A stretch of 64,000 nucleotides of DNA from Liriodendron chinense (GCA_003013855.2 ML058337.1:2976001-3040000); one strand, 5' to 3'. Counted from the stretch's first letter, positions 46,401-58,453 are shown. Program-made: numbers and translations. The notes: generated from the letters alone by a model not told the origin.

Positions 46401-49400
46401 CTTACACCAACACAACCACATGGGTTCTTGAACCCACCACCTCAGAGTAGAAACACACTGTATCTACCACTGAGCTATGAGCAGAGTTTCCAATTGATTT
46501 TATTACTTCTAATCTGTAATTAGAATATTGCTGCCATTCTATGGGCCCTTTGGAAGGAAAAGTGTGATCGATCTTTCAAAGGCATATCGGCAGGGACTTC
46601 CGTGGTTATCTCTTGAGTCAAATTTCTTGTTTGCTCGTGGTCAGAGTCCTCAGGTGCCTTGTATGTTTTGCAAGGGCCTATTGGTTTGAGATGGGTGGCC
46701 CTTCTTTCTCTGCTCTTAAGCTTTTTGTAGGTGCCATTTGGTGTTCTTTTTACTAAAATCCTTACGCCAATTTAAAAAAAAAAAAAAACTAACCTGTAAT
46801 TAGAATACAGTGTATCTGGTAAAGGTGTTCGGGTTAGCAAACCTCATATGTTGAAGTATTGCATCATGAATTATGTATCTACAGATGTCGCTGGTATGAA
46901 ACATTCTAACTATAAAATATTAGAACCATACGGTTAGATGATCTGAATCGTTGATTTGATGAGGCTCTATTGTGTATGATAGGCACCAAAAAATCCAGAT
47001 GGGTGGATTGATGAATCAAGAAGCCACAATGTCTAAATTAAAATAATTTCTGTTTCCTATTTGTCATCCGACACCTCAATTTTCAACCTTATAATTTGCA
47101 ATTTCTTTCATTAGTGTAACAATCATTTGATTTGCTTGACTTTTATTCTCCAGTAGAAGTATCTTTCTAACTTTATCAATTCCAGAAAATAAAAGAGTTT
47201 GACCTCAGATTTTTCAACACCGTTTACTTCAATCATATTCATATTTTCATGTTTTATTTATGCACCAATGAAGCGACCATTTTCCATGGTGGAACTTTTT
47301 TTAACTGAGGTTGCAATTTTTAGAGTGTTTCCCTTTATTATTCCCCTTCAATTTCTTTACCTTTTACACCTTAGATTAGTTGTCTTCATTAGTTACAATC
47401 TCATGTTCTATCATTTACGCTATTTTGTTTGCATTTTACCTGTTTGGGGCATGCTGCGCTTTCTTCTAGCAAACATTGGATTTTCATATTGCCATATAAA
47501 AGATCAAGAGATGGGGGCGAACCCTAGAATATCTGGGAATTGATGCCAGCTGCTTCTGCCCGAGAGTAAACAAGCCATTTAAATCTTAGGGCAACCACTG
47601 AGACAGGAACATGTATGACATTGAATATGCAATTGTTCCACTCCTTCCAAATCACACATATGCTGTTACATATGCTGCTCTTAATTTTTTTCTACTCGTT
47701 CTCCAAAAATCTAGCTTTTGATCTGTGTTTATCAGGAACCATACTCCAAAAATAAAAAAATAGCTTTTGATATATGTTTATCAGGAACCATACTCTTAAA
47801 ATCAAGCCTACAAATGATAAAGAAAGTAGTAGTCCACTTTTATCATTACAGAAAAGCTTAGATCTAAAATTGTATACACTCTTTGAGTAGTGAGTTTTGG
47901 TTTTGATCAAATAAACCAGTGACACTCTAACCAGCACAAAACTTTTTAGGGTGTGTTTAGATGCCGTCTGCAATTATTAGTCTAGTAAATAGCAACTGAG
48001 TTGCTATCCCATTAGCATTCATATTGAGGGTATGGACTCCAATTTTGTGATTATTGTTTGTTAGATCCTCTAGGTTAATCTGATTTGTCACAATTCAATC
48101 ACTTGCTCGCCAAAACGTAGTCTAAATATTTTCTGTTTCTGAATATCAAAATGAATTGAACTCTATGGCCTTGGTGCTCTTACAGTCTCCATGAAGCTAC
48201 CATAACTACATACATCATATGCTTTTAACGTGTTTACTTCAATCAAGTCAGTGCTATTTAAGCTGATTAATTGAAACTCATTATTGACTAAGAAACCACT
48301 GGGCTAGTCAACTCTTGTTGTGTCAGTGACACAATGTGTAGAAATTGGCTGAGCATAATATGGTTGAATATTCTTTAAAAAAAAAAAAAAGATGCAGAAT
48401 CCTAAATAGGGTGAGCAGGGATCCAGTGGAAGAGATAGAAGCGGAGATGGAGAGGGGTAGACAAAAGTTAAGATGAGATCTAGTGATGGGAACTTTCCTT
48501 TTTGAATGGTAGGTATTAGGGCTGCAACTAGGGTTCAGGTGACGCAACCCGCGTTCGGGTTGGGTTCGGTCAGGTTGTCAAGGTCCTTGGGTCGGGTTCG
48601 GGTTGGAAAACACCAACTGTGATTTGAAATCCAGTTGGGTTTGGGTTGAGCAGATTCGGGTCAGGTTGAGAACAATCACATATATTTGGGTCAGGTGTGG
48701 TTGGGTTGAGTACAGAGTAATTCGCGGCTGGGTTCTGACCCAACCTGCCTGAGCTGCACACATAGTAGGTGTGTGAATTCTTGATAAGAAATGAGTGGTA
48801 CAGAGAATAGTCCTAACAAGAAAACTAGTTTGAGAGGTTAACAAGAAAACTAGCTCAGCTGGAAGATGCCTAGGCGTTTCAACAGCAGGTCTCAGGTTCG
48901 AGTGCTAAGGAGAGACACTAACCCCACCAGTGGATGGGTGCATCGTGTGACTAACCGAGTGGGTGTGTTGACTTGGTTAACAGTTTTCGAGAGAAGTGAA
49001 AAGAGTTAAAGAGGGATGGAGTTAAGAAGATTCATTTAGACGTCTATTGTTTTTATTTTAGTGAGGGATTCTTGTTATGTGGGTGGTAAACTAGTTTTTT
49101 GAAATTGATATACTGCTAGCCACATGTCAACCAACTAAAAAATTTAGCAAAATCTGGAATCTCTACTTTTTGTTTGTGCTGGTTGAGGATGTATTAGTAA
49201 GGGGTGCTTGGATTTGGGCAAAGTTGTGTCCCAACTAGTAGTCACTGAACAACTGCACTATGTCCATGGTTTGTCAACTCCCTTGTACATGGGAACACAA
49301 TGCGCTTTTGGACTGAGTGTTCATGGAGATGTATCTGTTGGAGCATGGATTGGGTGTCTCTGGTGCAGAGGTGGAATCACATGTCAATTACACTATAGTT

Positions 49401-52400
49401 TCAGGGCACATGAGCATCATATTATCCATGCACATGAATGACATGTTTCAATTTGCTATGTGTGCAAACGTCCAAGTTTAAGTCTCCCACATGTGAATGT
49501 ATGCCACCATCAATCTTCGAGCACTTAAAAATGTGGCACATGTGTTAATATGCACATCTTCAAATGTGAAGACACACATGAAAAGTAGAAACTCTCTTAA
49601 TCATAGGATACAGATTGGGTTGTAGATCATCCTGTTAAGGTGTTGCTCAACACAGCATGAAAGTTTTCTTTTTTCTTTTTCTCTTTTTTTTTTTTTTCTT
49701 TGATTGGTAAAATACTTTATTCAAGCAGGAAAAAGAAAAGGTGGCATAAAAGAAAAAAAAAAAAAGAGAAGAGAAAAAAAAGGCAGCACAAACCAACCCC
49801 AGCAATTAGTGACCCGCACAATAAAAGGGAAACCCAGCAGAACATTGCACTAGCCAAAAAACCTTGAAAAACTTAAAAACACAAAACCCTTCTGTCAACA
49901 GTAAGGAGGTTGTAGCGGTTTGGATTGGGTTGAGCAAATAGGGTTGGGTGAGGTTGGGTTGGGCATAATCTCATGTATATGTGTCGGGTCAGGTTGCTTC
50001 AGTTTAGGGTTGGGTATAGAGGAATTTGGGCTCTTGGTTGGGTCCTCTTGAGGTTGGTTTGTGCTTGGGTTGGGAAACTTTGGGAGTTGTCACTCGCCTA
50101 GAACTGAAAACATTACAGAAAAAAGAAGAAGAAGAAGAAGAAGAAAGAAAGAAAGAAAGAAAAGAAATGCATACTACTTGCATATAGTTCAGGGGACAAA
50201 ACAAAGTGCAGTTGGTAGGGCTGCAAGGTTTTGGGTCAATCTGAACCCGACTGAGTTCTTATGGTCCTCGGGTTGGGTTAGGGTTGGGAAACTCCAACCC
50301 AATATGAAATAGGGTTGCGTACTTGTTGAGCAAATAGGGTCGGTTTCTGTTGGGTTGGGAACAATCACACGTATTTTCTGGTTGGATCAGTTTAGGGTTT
50401 GAGTACAGCGGAATTTGGGTTGGGAACCTCAGGTTGGAATTCACGTTGGGTCGGGTTGCAGGTTGGGTCCTTTTGAGGTTGGATTGGGATCAGGTTGATC
50501 CTTCGCCTGACCCAATTCGCCCAAGTTGCACACCTAGCCGTCAGCCATAAGCGATGCAACTGTATCCAAAATGAGTTCGTATCAATCAAATGTCATAGAA
50601 TACCAGCAACAAATCACAGCAATGCAACCAAGTTAGCATAAAGGCGAGTGTTGTTCTTCTAAGTTTTGAGTTGCATCTTCTTATGATTACTGGTGGAACA
50701 TGGGTAGACTACAAGACACATAAAAGGGCTAGAATGTGGTATATCAGATGGTCCATTGGGAGAAATGATAGATATCAATTAAGGAAGGACAAAGATCAAT
50801 AGAGATTTAATTATTAGGATTGCCATTGGTAGGTAAGTATTAAGTATTAGGACCGGCATCGGTAGGTAAGTAAATGAACAAAATATTCCAAAGAAGTAGG
50901 CTTGACAAGGGAGTTATAGTGTTAGTCATTAAAAGTCACTTCCATGATTGAAAGATTTTTCAAAGAAGATGAGATGTGAAGTAGAGAAGATTAAGAGACC
51001 ATTTGGATACCACCAAATAAGTTATTTTTTCTACTTACAACAGTAGAGAAGTAACTTATTTGAGATAAGTTTGGTTTATGATCACTTATAAATAACTTTT
51101 TTATTTAAAGTTACTTAATCACTTCAGTTTAATAGGTAGAAATCAAGATAAGCTACTTGAGGCATAAGTAGCTTATCTTAAGTAACTGATGATCCAAACA
51201 CCCTCTAATCAAGATAAACTAATTTCATAAACCAATTTCATTGAGTTCTCTAAGTGGAAGATACAAGAGGGAAATATCGCAGATTTCATGGAAAATATCA
51301 GGAACTATTGAAGATATTGTGATATATTGATATCTATCAACATCGATACATTGGGTTTTTTGTTTTCCAGGTCGGTACCGAATCGCTGATTAGTGAGACC
51401 GAAAATATTGGCTGATATGTCAACCAATATCATCAACATTTAGAACACTGATGCTGAGCTATGAGTCATAGTGATTTTTCCAACATCAATTTAGAACTTA
51501 ATATGTATTCCTACAAGTTACATTGAAATAAGCCATGTAGTAATGGCAGAGTGTAAGACGTTTCCATGTTTACCTATTAGGCATGGCAGTGGGCCAGGCC
51601 TGGGAATAAACCTGGCCTGGTAGTTATGGTTTCTGAACTCGGCATCTTAGATTGACTCGTTTGTTCTCGAGACGAGTCGCAACTTGCCTGAGTCAGGGGG
51701 TGTATCAGCCCGACTCACCAGAATCGCACCCAACTTGGACAGGTCTTTTTAAAACCATGCTGGTAGCCCCAACCAAACCAGTTCAAAATCCGGGCTTGAA
51801 CCAACCTTTGATCTGCCAGGTCTCAGGACCATTCCCAATATCATTCATATTCATCACCAGCTTCATTCCTGATACTAGGTCTATACTTTTCTTTTGGAGC
51901 ATTCCTTGTTGGAGTCTTTTTGTTTGTTTTCGCTCGACAAAAAAAATCGAGAGATGTATTCTATTTTCTATTTAAGGAAACTTCTTTCTGATATCATCTA
52001 GCATCAGAATGATCAAATTCATTTTCATTTTTCAGTCACTGGGAAAGTCACGACGAAAGCTGATGTCTTCAGCTATGGGGTGGTGCTGATGGAGATTGTG
52101 ACTGGGCTAGCAGCACTCGATGAGGACCGGCCCGAGGAGAGCCGATACCTTGCCGAATGGTTCTGGCGCATCAAGTCCAGCAAGGAGAAGCTAATGGCAG
52201 CCATTGATCCGGCCCTTGATGTGACAGAGGGGACATTTGAAAGCATCTCAATCATTTCAGAATTAGCTGGGCATTGCACGGTTAGAGAGCCCACCCAACG
52301 TCCTGAGATGGGCCATGCAGTGAATGTATTGGCCCCGCTTGTCGAGCAGTGGAAGCCTATATATGATGACCAGGAGGAGTATCTGGGGATTGATTGCAGT

Positions 52401-52544
52401 CAACCTCTCCATCAAATGGTGAAGGGGTGGCAAGCAGCGGATGGCACGGATTATAGCTTGACAGGTCTTGATGATAGCAAGGGAAGCATTCCAGCCAGGC
52501 CTACTGGGTTCGCCGACTCTTTTACCTCCGCTGATGGCCGGTAA
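43425..52544 (+). CDS. TMK: TMK-type leucine-rich-repeat receptor kinase
   Basis: Two exons, 43425-45783 and 52036-52544, with GTAAGT donor and TTTTTCAG acceptor; the product is 955 residues (Arabidopsis TMK1 is about 940). Order: signal peptide (1-25); leucine-rich repeats in two blocks separated by a cysteine island (about 313-378); transmembrane helix (508-529) with basic stop-transfer residues; kinase with G-R-G-G-F-G (616-621), K637, H-R-D (736-738), D-F-G (756-758) and GTFGYLAPEYA at the exon joint. The C-terminus FADSFTSADGR matches the family. TMKs act at the plasma membrane in auxin signalling and growth. All catalytic residues are present, so it should be an active kinase. The ATG at 43425 is chosen because it starts the signal peptide. 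Which TMK paralogue it is cannot be said. Confidence 0.96.
45808..46143. mobile_element. MITE-like element with ~105-base inverted arms
   Basis: GAGTTTCCTAGAAACT followed by AGTTTGTAGATT and AAGCCATTGATCAGA on the left answer TCTGATC(A)ATGGCTTGG, AATCTACAAACT and GGGAAACTT on the right as inverted copies. The element starts about 25 bases after the exon 1 donor. No coding capacity. Confidence 0.68.
46379..46486 (-). mobile_element. tRNA-derived SINE with 15-base target duplication
   Basis: On the minus strand an A box TAGCTCAGTGGTAGA (46463-46477) and a B box GGGTTCAAGAACCC (46422-46435) form a tRNA-like promoter, followed by a TG-rich body and an A tail (T-run 46369-46378 on plus). Flanks TTTCCTATTGATTTT (46360-46374) and TTTCCAATTGATTTT (46487-46501) are the target duplication, 14 of 15 bases alike. 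Confidence 0.85.
48540..48770. repeat. Degenerate GGGTTGGGTTCGG repeat in the TMK intron
   Basis: Irregular repetition of GGGTTGGG, TCGGGTTCGGGTTGG and GTCAGGTTG words over about 230 bases. Confidence 0.8.
48850..48975 (+). mobile_element. tRNA-derived SINE
   Basis: A box TAGCTCAGCTGGAAGA (48851-48866) and B box AGGTTCGAGTGC (48894-48905), then CCACCAGTGGATGGGTGCATC. The sequence from CTAGGCGTTTCAACAG onward recurs at 58247, so this is a family. AACAAGAAAACTAG occurs twice just before the A box (48815 and 48840). Confidence 0.68.
49905..50530. repeat. Two degenerate GGGTTGGG tracts and (AAG)n, TMK intron
   Basis: Tracts at about 49905-50090 and 50215-50530 repeat GGGTTGGG, CGGGTTGGGTTAGGG and TTTGGGTTGGGA words. 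Between them lies an AAG/GAAA-rich run (50117-50166). An A/T-rich poly-T stretch is at 49684-49700. Confidence 0.75.
50997..51210. mobile_element. hAT-like MITE in the TMK intron
   Basis: Ends GAGACCATTTGGATACC and GATCCAAACACCCTC form short inverted repeats of the GAGGGTGTTTGGAT type seen in plant hAT MITEs. About 210 bases, AT-rich, repeating AAGTTACTT/AAGTAACTT words. An 8-base target duplication is not clear. Confidence 0.5.
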
Positions 52545-52839
52545 GTAAATTAAGTTTGATTTTTCTAGCCATTGATTGGTCTCTCTTCATGCTTTTAGTT
52601 TGCCTTCTCTTCTAGACTTCTTGCTTGTGTGTAGATAGTCTTCAATGAAACCATTTCTCATCTTATGTGCGTAAATCACCATATTTTGAATGGGTTTATT
52701 TCTTGCGACCGGCAGACAAGGATTTCTGTGTTATTGGGATTCATGTTGTAGATACAGAGCTATACATAAATATATCTATTTTGTATTCCTTCATTTATCT
52801 TGGTGGTTTTTAGATTGTTTTCATGCACTTTGTTTGAAA
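52545..52839 (+). other. TMK 3' untranslated region
   Basis: T-rich sequence after the TAA at 52542-52544. It holds AATGAAACC near 52643 and ATAAATATATC near 52766 as possible polyadenylation-related words. No frame. Confidence 0.55.
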
Positions 52840-53045
52840 ACTCGCTGACGTGGCTCAAAACCTGGTCGAGTCAACTTGACTTGGTGAGATCTCAAGTCAA
52901 GTCTCTTGGAAACTCAGTTCTTGGTCTGACTCGATCCGGACTCAGGAAGATTCCTCAAGTTGGACTCGCCCACTCAGTCGACTCAAAGTCTCTTGCGGTG
53001 ACTCAAATCGAGTCACTCGGTGAGTCGCAGCAATATCTACTAATA
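52840..53045. repeat. Degenerate GACTCGAGTCA repeat
   Basis: Irregular repetition of GAGTCAACTTGACT, GACTCGATCC, GACTCAAAG and GAGTCACTCGGTGAGTC words, many nearly palindromic. A smaller related tract is at 53195-53260. Confidence 0.75.
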
Positions 53046-53339
53046 AAGAGGCATGTGAGGAGGGTGAAAATTGATCATACAACCTCACCCAACCGACAAT
53101 ATTTTGACATTGTTTCCGTCTTAGTTACCTATACTCTTGACTATCCTTTTGATATCGATTAGCATCCATAGCATTTTTAATTGTAATTATTAAATATCTA
53201 GTCGAGTCTGTGAGTCTACCCAACCTGGCTGAAAATTGAGTGGACTTGAGTTTTTGGGTCTGCAAACTATGTTCATGCAAATCCAAAGAGAGGCTTCTAT
53301 GCAACTAGTCGAAGGATTAAGATGTTGACAAATCACCAT

Positions 53340-53610
53340 GTGATTAGCAACATGTCAGGTGTGTAACATCCAACCCATCCAAAAGGGTGGTCCCAATGTA
53401 TACAGCACCTGATGCATATATCAGGCTGACCCACTCATCATGTGTGCCACACCCTAGAAGACAATGGAGATGGTTGATCTTATCCAATGTACAGGCCCGA
53501 CCTACTTTCTGAGTGGATTGGCCTGATTTTTGGGCTTGGTGAACTTGGTTGTTAGGCCAACCATTTGGATGGGTTGGATGTCATTCAAAACATGACTCAT
53601 CACTAATTAC
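53340..53610. mobile_element. Inverted-repeat element (MITE-like)
   Basis: ACATCCAACCCATCCAAAAGGG (left, near 53367) is mirrored by TTTGGATGGGTTGGATGTC (right, near 53565), arms of roughly 40 bases. No coding capacity. Ends and target duplication not resolved. Confidence 0.5.
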
Positions 53611-54679
53611 AAGCTATTTAGATGATGAGTTTATCGTCAAGCTACTTGTGTGAGACCCACCTGGGAGTGGAATGATCATATACACGGGATGCGTGTGAAG
53701 AGATTGCGTGTGGCTGGTCTTAGCCAACATGCCATGTGTGATTAGAAATTCTAGTCGTCGGCTGTCACATTTGCTTGATATTCCTGCCAGGTCATCTTTA
53801 CGTTGTGGCCCACCTTTTGCATGGCTTGAAATCAAGCTGATTGGATGATTCTTAGGGCTGATTGATGGATATCTGTTTGTTGCATTTGTATCATCACCTC
53901 TTTATATAATTTTTGACTGTTCAACCTTTTGAAGACAAGTTTGAAGTGTTGTTTTGTTTAAGATCATTCTAAGTTGGGCCCACGATTTGGACAGTTTTAT
54001 TTGAGTTCCTTGTATGGCAAATGCATAGTTCGGAGTGCATATGTCTATGAACCATCACACTTCTGGCGTATACATGTTTTTTTTTCCTTCCTCACACAAG
54101 CACGCAAGCCGCACCAGAGCCGATCCGTCAAAACTTGTGGTAGATCTGATATTTCTATCAGGTGGACGACACTAATTAGATCTTCTGGACTAAAAAGAAT
54201 TGGCTGTTTTGATAGTCCCTGGACTAGTGTTCAAAACAAATGTTTGTGCTATGGACTCAGGAAACTTCCATATATTCATATTCAGCTTCCCATCTTGATA
54301 ATAGAGAGTTTAGAGAGATGCTTGCCATTTCTGGCAGGGAAGATGGCAGTGCCCTCCAGAAACTGCATGGATTGATGCTTCTCCTACAATATCTGTGTCC
54401 ACTACCTTATGTATGCATGGTTGAAAATCTTCCACATGCTTCTCCTACCATGCCTCCAAAGACTGACAATGATTAATGTAGCACATACAAGTGATCTGGG
54501 CCGTTCATCAGGTGGAGCCAAAAGCTTAAGACTGGTCCAAGACAAGGTGGGCCATGAGTATTTTGAATTTGGACAAACCTTTTGTTTTCTCTCTACCCTG
54601 TTTTGGGGACAAGATCATCTTCAGGGAATGGGTGCCGTTGAGGGCATTTTTGTCATTTCAGCTCTTTCTTGCAAGTAGA
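53611..54679. other. Gene-free stretch
   Basis: Short open frames (for example 53974-54375) have no recognisable domain. Scattered CCCACC-type words suggest old MITE debris. Confidence 0.5.
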
Positions 54680-55500
54680 GCTGTACACTGAGCTGAACTG
54701 AATCAAGCTGGGCCTAGCTTGGCTCGGCTCAGCCAGCAGGCAACCCTGGCTCAAACTCGGCCTTCAAGCTGAATTGGTAGGCTTTGGTTTGGTCCAGCTT
54801 GAGCTTTTCAAGCTGAATTTGAGCCTGAAATAAATTGTACTTTTCACACACACACATATATAAAACCGAGTCAAGCTGAATTGAGCTGAACTTTGAACTG
54901 AGTTGAACCGAGCTTGTGTCGGCTCAAGCTCGGCTTGAAAATCCTTTCCAGCTTGAAAAAATGGCCTTGGCTTGGTTCGAACCCAACCTTCAAATTAAGC
55001 TAGTTCGAGCCCAGCCAAGTGAGTGAACTGAGCTAGCTTAGCTCGTGTTCAGCTCTACTTGTGAGTAGCCTACTTCCAAGTATGGGTGAGAAGGGGCCAA
55101 GTTTGGACTGGGCCAAGCTAGCTGGACCTGGCCTGACACTAGCAACCTGAAGCACCAATCCAGCTCAAACCCGACATGACCCCTCCTGAGCAGAGCAGGC
55201 CCAAGCGCACGCCTGAAAATATTTGTTAGGCCCAAGCACGACTGACCCACATGACCCCACCCAAAAATTATCTTATTTTCCACTTGAATCTTCCTAATCG
55301 ATGAGACCCGGCAAGTGGAAGTTGGGCCTAGATTTTGATCTGGGCCTTTGAAAAGGCCCAGTGCTTGTCCATGTAAGCTAGGGTTGGGCCAAGCTGGGCT
55401 TGAGTGTTCTTTTAAGCCCAAACTTAACCCAAAGCTGGTCAGGCTTGTCTTGTAGGGTAGGTTAACTTGGCCTATTGCCACCTTTACTTTTAAGGAATTT
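54680..55500. repeat. Degenerate AGCTTGAGCTCGGCT and GGCCCAAGC repeats
   Basis: 54680-55060 repeats GAACTGAGCTGAACTT, AGCTCGGCTTGAAA and TTGGCTCGGCTCAGC words. 55080-55480 changes to GGGCCAAGCTGG, GGCCCAAGC and CTGGGCCT words. A CA/TA microsatellite is at 54846-54861. Confidence 0.75.
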
Positions 55501-56849
55501 TAGCTCATGCAATAAAGGTTTTGCAGGGCCTACCATGATTATGACATGACGTATACTCTGCAGCTTGAAAATGAGATAGATAAAATACTTGAGTAAGCCA
55601 CGACATCAGAAAAACTAGGGATGAGTTGAACGTTCAAGTCTAAATATAAATAGTTTTGTGTAGGGGCCTCCCTGTCTCTCCAGCCCCTTTCTCCACCTAC
55701 TCTCTCCACGTGTGGCATACCCTTTAGTTTTTATCACTAAATGACCCATGTATAAAATGACATTTTTCGTAATTTTATTCTTAGAAAATGTGGGTCATGG
55801 CTCACGTGAGGACTGATGATGGCCCAGTCGGACCTCATGCTTTGGCATGGTTATGGACTGTTAGCCCATTTTCTTTTATCTGTCCCTTTTGTCTCATTCA
55901 CGTGCCAGCCAACCGGTTGGCCTGATTTTTTGTACCAGGGGTGAATGGTCCACATCTATTACACATATGCCACGTGGGCCCACCTCTCAACTAAAAAATC
56001 AGGCCATCTAATCATAGGATGGTCCACATGTGTATTTATTTTATTTTATTTTTTATTTTTTTGAGCTTTTTGTGTGGTTGTCCATTATTTCATATAGATG
56101 GTTGGATTGGCCTGACTTTTTGCAACGGGTGATCTCCATCCACCCGACGGTTAGAAGTCATCATAGGCACGTCATGTGGGCCCCACAATTTACCATAAAC
56201 AGCTGGCCAGCCAACACATCACATCACATCACATCATTGGTGGAAGAGCAGTGACTGCAAGCCACGTGTCCTTCTGGTCATGTAACAAACCATTCATGTC
56301 TTGACACTTGGCATGGTCGTGGATGACTTTTGGACCGCACTACAAGTGTGACATTCACAACTTCGGAGAACAGCTGGCTACCTTTGTGCCTTTCTCTACT
56401 CTTTTATGTCCTTTTCCTACCAAAATAAACAAATGGTATTATTAATTGTATGAGCTAATGGTCCCAAAATTACACTTATTTAAACGAAATACTTTGATAC
56501 TCTGGCAGAACGTGATGGATGATACACAGGCACTTCGAAATTATCAGGAAATTGCTTGAGAAAATGTTTCAATGATTCATCACATTTGGTTGAAGTGCTA
56601 TAGCATGTCCACAACCCCTTGAAATACAGCAACCATTTGATTTTCATGTGGACGACTATGAATTATTGTGTGACTTGTCGCGACAAATGTAGCTATGAAT
56701 TATTGTTCGACAAACACCAACAACTAAAGTCACGGGCTGTTTCAAAAAAGAAAAAAACAAATCTATTCAACTTTTAAATGGCACCCAAACAGGCCATTAA
56801 GAGTAAAAACATTTCATTTTCACATAGAAGTCACAGATTTAACCAATGG
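55501..56849. other. Gene-free stretch with small inverted repeats
   Basis: TTGGCCTGATTTTTT at 55917, its inverse AAAAAATCAGGCCA at 55993, and a third copy TTGGCCTGACTTTTTG at 56106 indicate small foldback elements. ATCACATCACATCACATC at 56218-56236 is a short tandem run. No gene. Confidence 0.5.
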
Positions 56850-57310
56850 GCCAGGTTAGGGCCGGGCCAAGCTCTATCCAAACTGGCTCGCCTCCCTCAA
56901 CATATGCCCAAACCCAGTCCCAGGCCGTGATAGGCCACAATAGTCTAACCCGGCCTTTCACATAGAGAGAAAGACTGTCTTTTAATCCCATGTTTTTCCA
57001 TATATGAAAAAAATTTATCAACACTACTGAAAATAAAAGGAGTTTTAAGAGGGAGATAGATTTTTGAATAAAATTTGTATAAAATTTAAATTTTGAAAGA
57101 AGATAAATATTTTAATTTAAAAAATATATTCGGGTCGGGCTGGGCTGATGGGTTTTTGAACAGCTCAGTCCAAGTCCAGCTCGTTTGAAAAACAGGCTTA
57201 TACTTTAGGCTCGAACCCAACCCATGGGCCTGAAACTCTAGTCCAAGCCCGGCTCAAGGCGGGCCAGGCCCGAAAGCCCACAGGCCAACCCGGTCCATTG
57301 ACAGCCCTTC
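56850..57310. repeat. Degenerate GGGCCGGGCC / GGCCCGAAAGCCC repeat
   Basis: Words such as GGTTAGGGCCGGGCC, GTCGGGCTGGGC and CAAGCCCGGCTCAAGG recur around an AT-rich centre (57000-57130). Confidence 0.65.
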
Positions 57311-58229
57311 CTATTTAGATTGCGAATCTCATTAATAATGTATTGTAGAAGTGTCATCATTATAATTTTACCATATTTGTTTAAACAGTCAAATTACTAA
57401 TATATTAAGAGAGAAATTGTAATTTATAATCTTTATAATCTTATATTGTATTGTAATGAAAATTTTCAATCCAAACAAGAACACCAATTTTTTTATTTTT
57501 ACTTTTACAATTTAATATGAAATAATGTAAAAGTGTCATTATTATAACAAACCAAACACAGGAAATGTAGGTGAAATTACTATTTGATTTTGGCAGACAG
57601 GTATTTAATTTGTAATCACTCTACTTTTACAATGCGTTGCTACTGTAATTGGCAATCCAAACAGGCTCTATTCTACCAAGGGCTTATATCCTCGCTATTG
57701 TAATTCGCATCCAAACAGGCTCTATTTTATGAAACACCCATTTCCTTTGTTATTTGGGTTTTACAGTGACTTGGGCCGTGTTTTTAATCAGTGTTCCAGA
57801 AAATTGGTCTGACCCACTTATTAGGTAGGCTGCATGTAGATTGAATTTGGACCGTTGATTTATTTTTTCCTTTTAACTCTGCATGCTTTCTTCTTGTCCA
57901 AGTGTGGACCTCCAGGTGAGTGGACCAATTAGATTATTGAGCAAGGGCATGCACAAATTTTACTCTACTAATGGCTGGGATATTAAACACGCCTCCCAAG
58001 TTGGCATGTGCATGGAGATGGCCTGGTCCACTGATTATCTATCTCTATACTATCAAATAATCTCCGATTTTGGACAGGGCAGCCTATGTCCTTTCCCTTG
58101 CTCTTTTGTTTATTATTATTATTATTATTTGGATGAAGAGAATCGTGCATGGAAAGTTTCCCTTTGTATGTCCTCAGCGTTATTTTTCCTCTGATGTGGC
58201 CCACCTGAGGTGTTGGGTTGGAACAGTTT
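57311..58229. other. AT-rich gene-free stretch, possible hAT-like MITE
   Basis: TCCAAACAGGCTCTATT occurs twice (57656 and 57712), and TTTGTTTAAACAG and AATCCAAACA words resemble hAT MITE ends, but I could not pair the ends. A TTA microsatellite lies at 58111-58131. No gene. Confidence 0.45.
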
Positions 58230-58453
58230 TAGCTCCTAGGAAGACCCCTAGGCGTTTCAACAGCAGGTCTCAGGTTCAAGTGCTAAGGAGACCCCTAGGC
58301 ATTTCAAGAGCAGGTCTCAGGTTCAAATGCTAAGGAGACACAATAACCCACCAGTGGGTGGGTGCATCGTGTGACTAACCATGTGAGTGCGTTGCGTAGC
58401 TAACACGATAGATAACTGCGTTGCATGACCAAAAAAAAAAAAAAAAAAAAAAA
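58230..58453 (+). mobile_element. SINE with internally duplicated promoter segment and A tail
   Basis: The block CCCCTAGGC(G/A)TTTCAA(C/G)AG...CAGGTCTCAGGTTCAA(G/A)TGCTAAGGAGA occurs twice in tandem (58246 and 58289), each copy with a B-box-like GGTTCAAGTGC. It is followed by the same CCACCAGTGGGTGGGTGCATC body as at 48850 and by a run of 23 A (58431-58453). No clear target duplication. Confidence 0.72.

Larger units (their letters stand above)
45784..52035 (+). other. 6.25-kb intron of the TMK gene
   Basis: Splits the codon after GYLAPEYA and joins to TGKVTTKADV, the intron position known for TMK genes. The stretch holds the elements listed separately (MITE, two SINEs, degenerate repeats, hAT-like MITE). 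The rest, including 46502-48540 and 51211-52035, shows no gene. A 53-base tandem duplication sits at about 47703-47805 (AGCTTTTGAT(C/A)TGTGTTTATC). Confidence 0.93.

Noticed and set aside
46463..46477. tRNA gene, from an A box and a B box
   Set aside because: Box spacing and the long TG-rich body with A tail and 15-base target duplication identify a SINE; no cloverleaf is completed. The same applies to 48850 and 58656.
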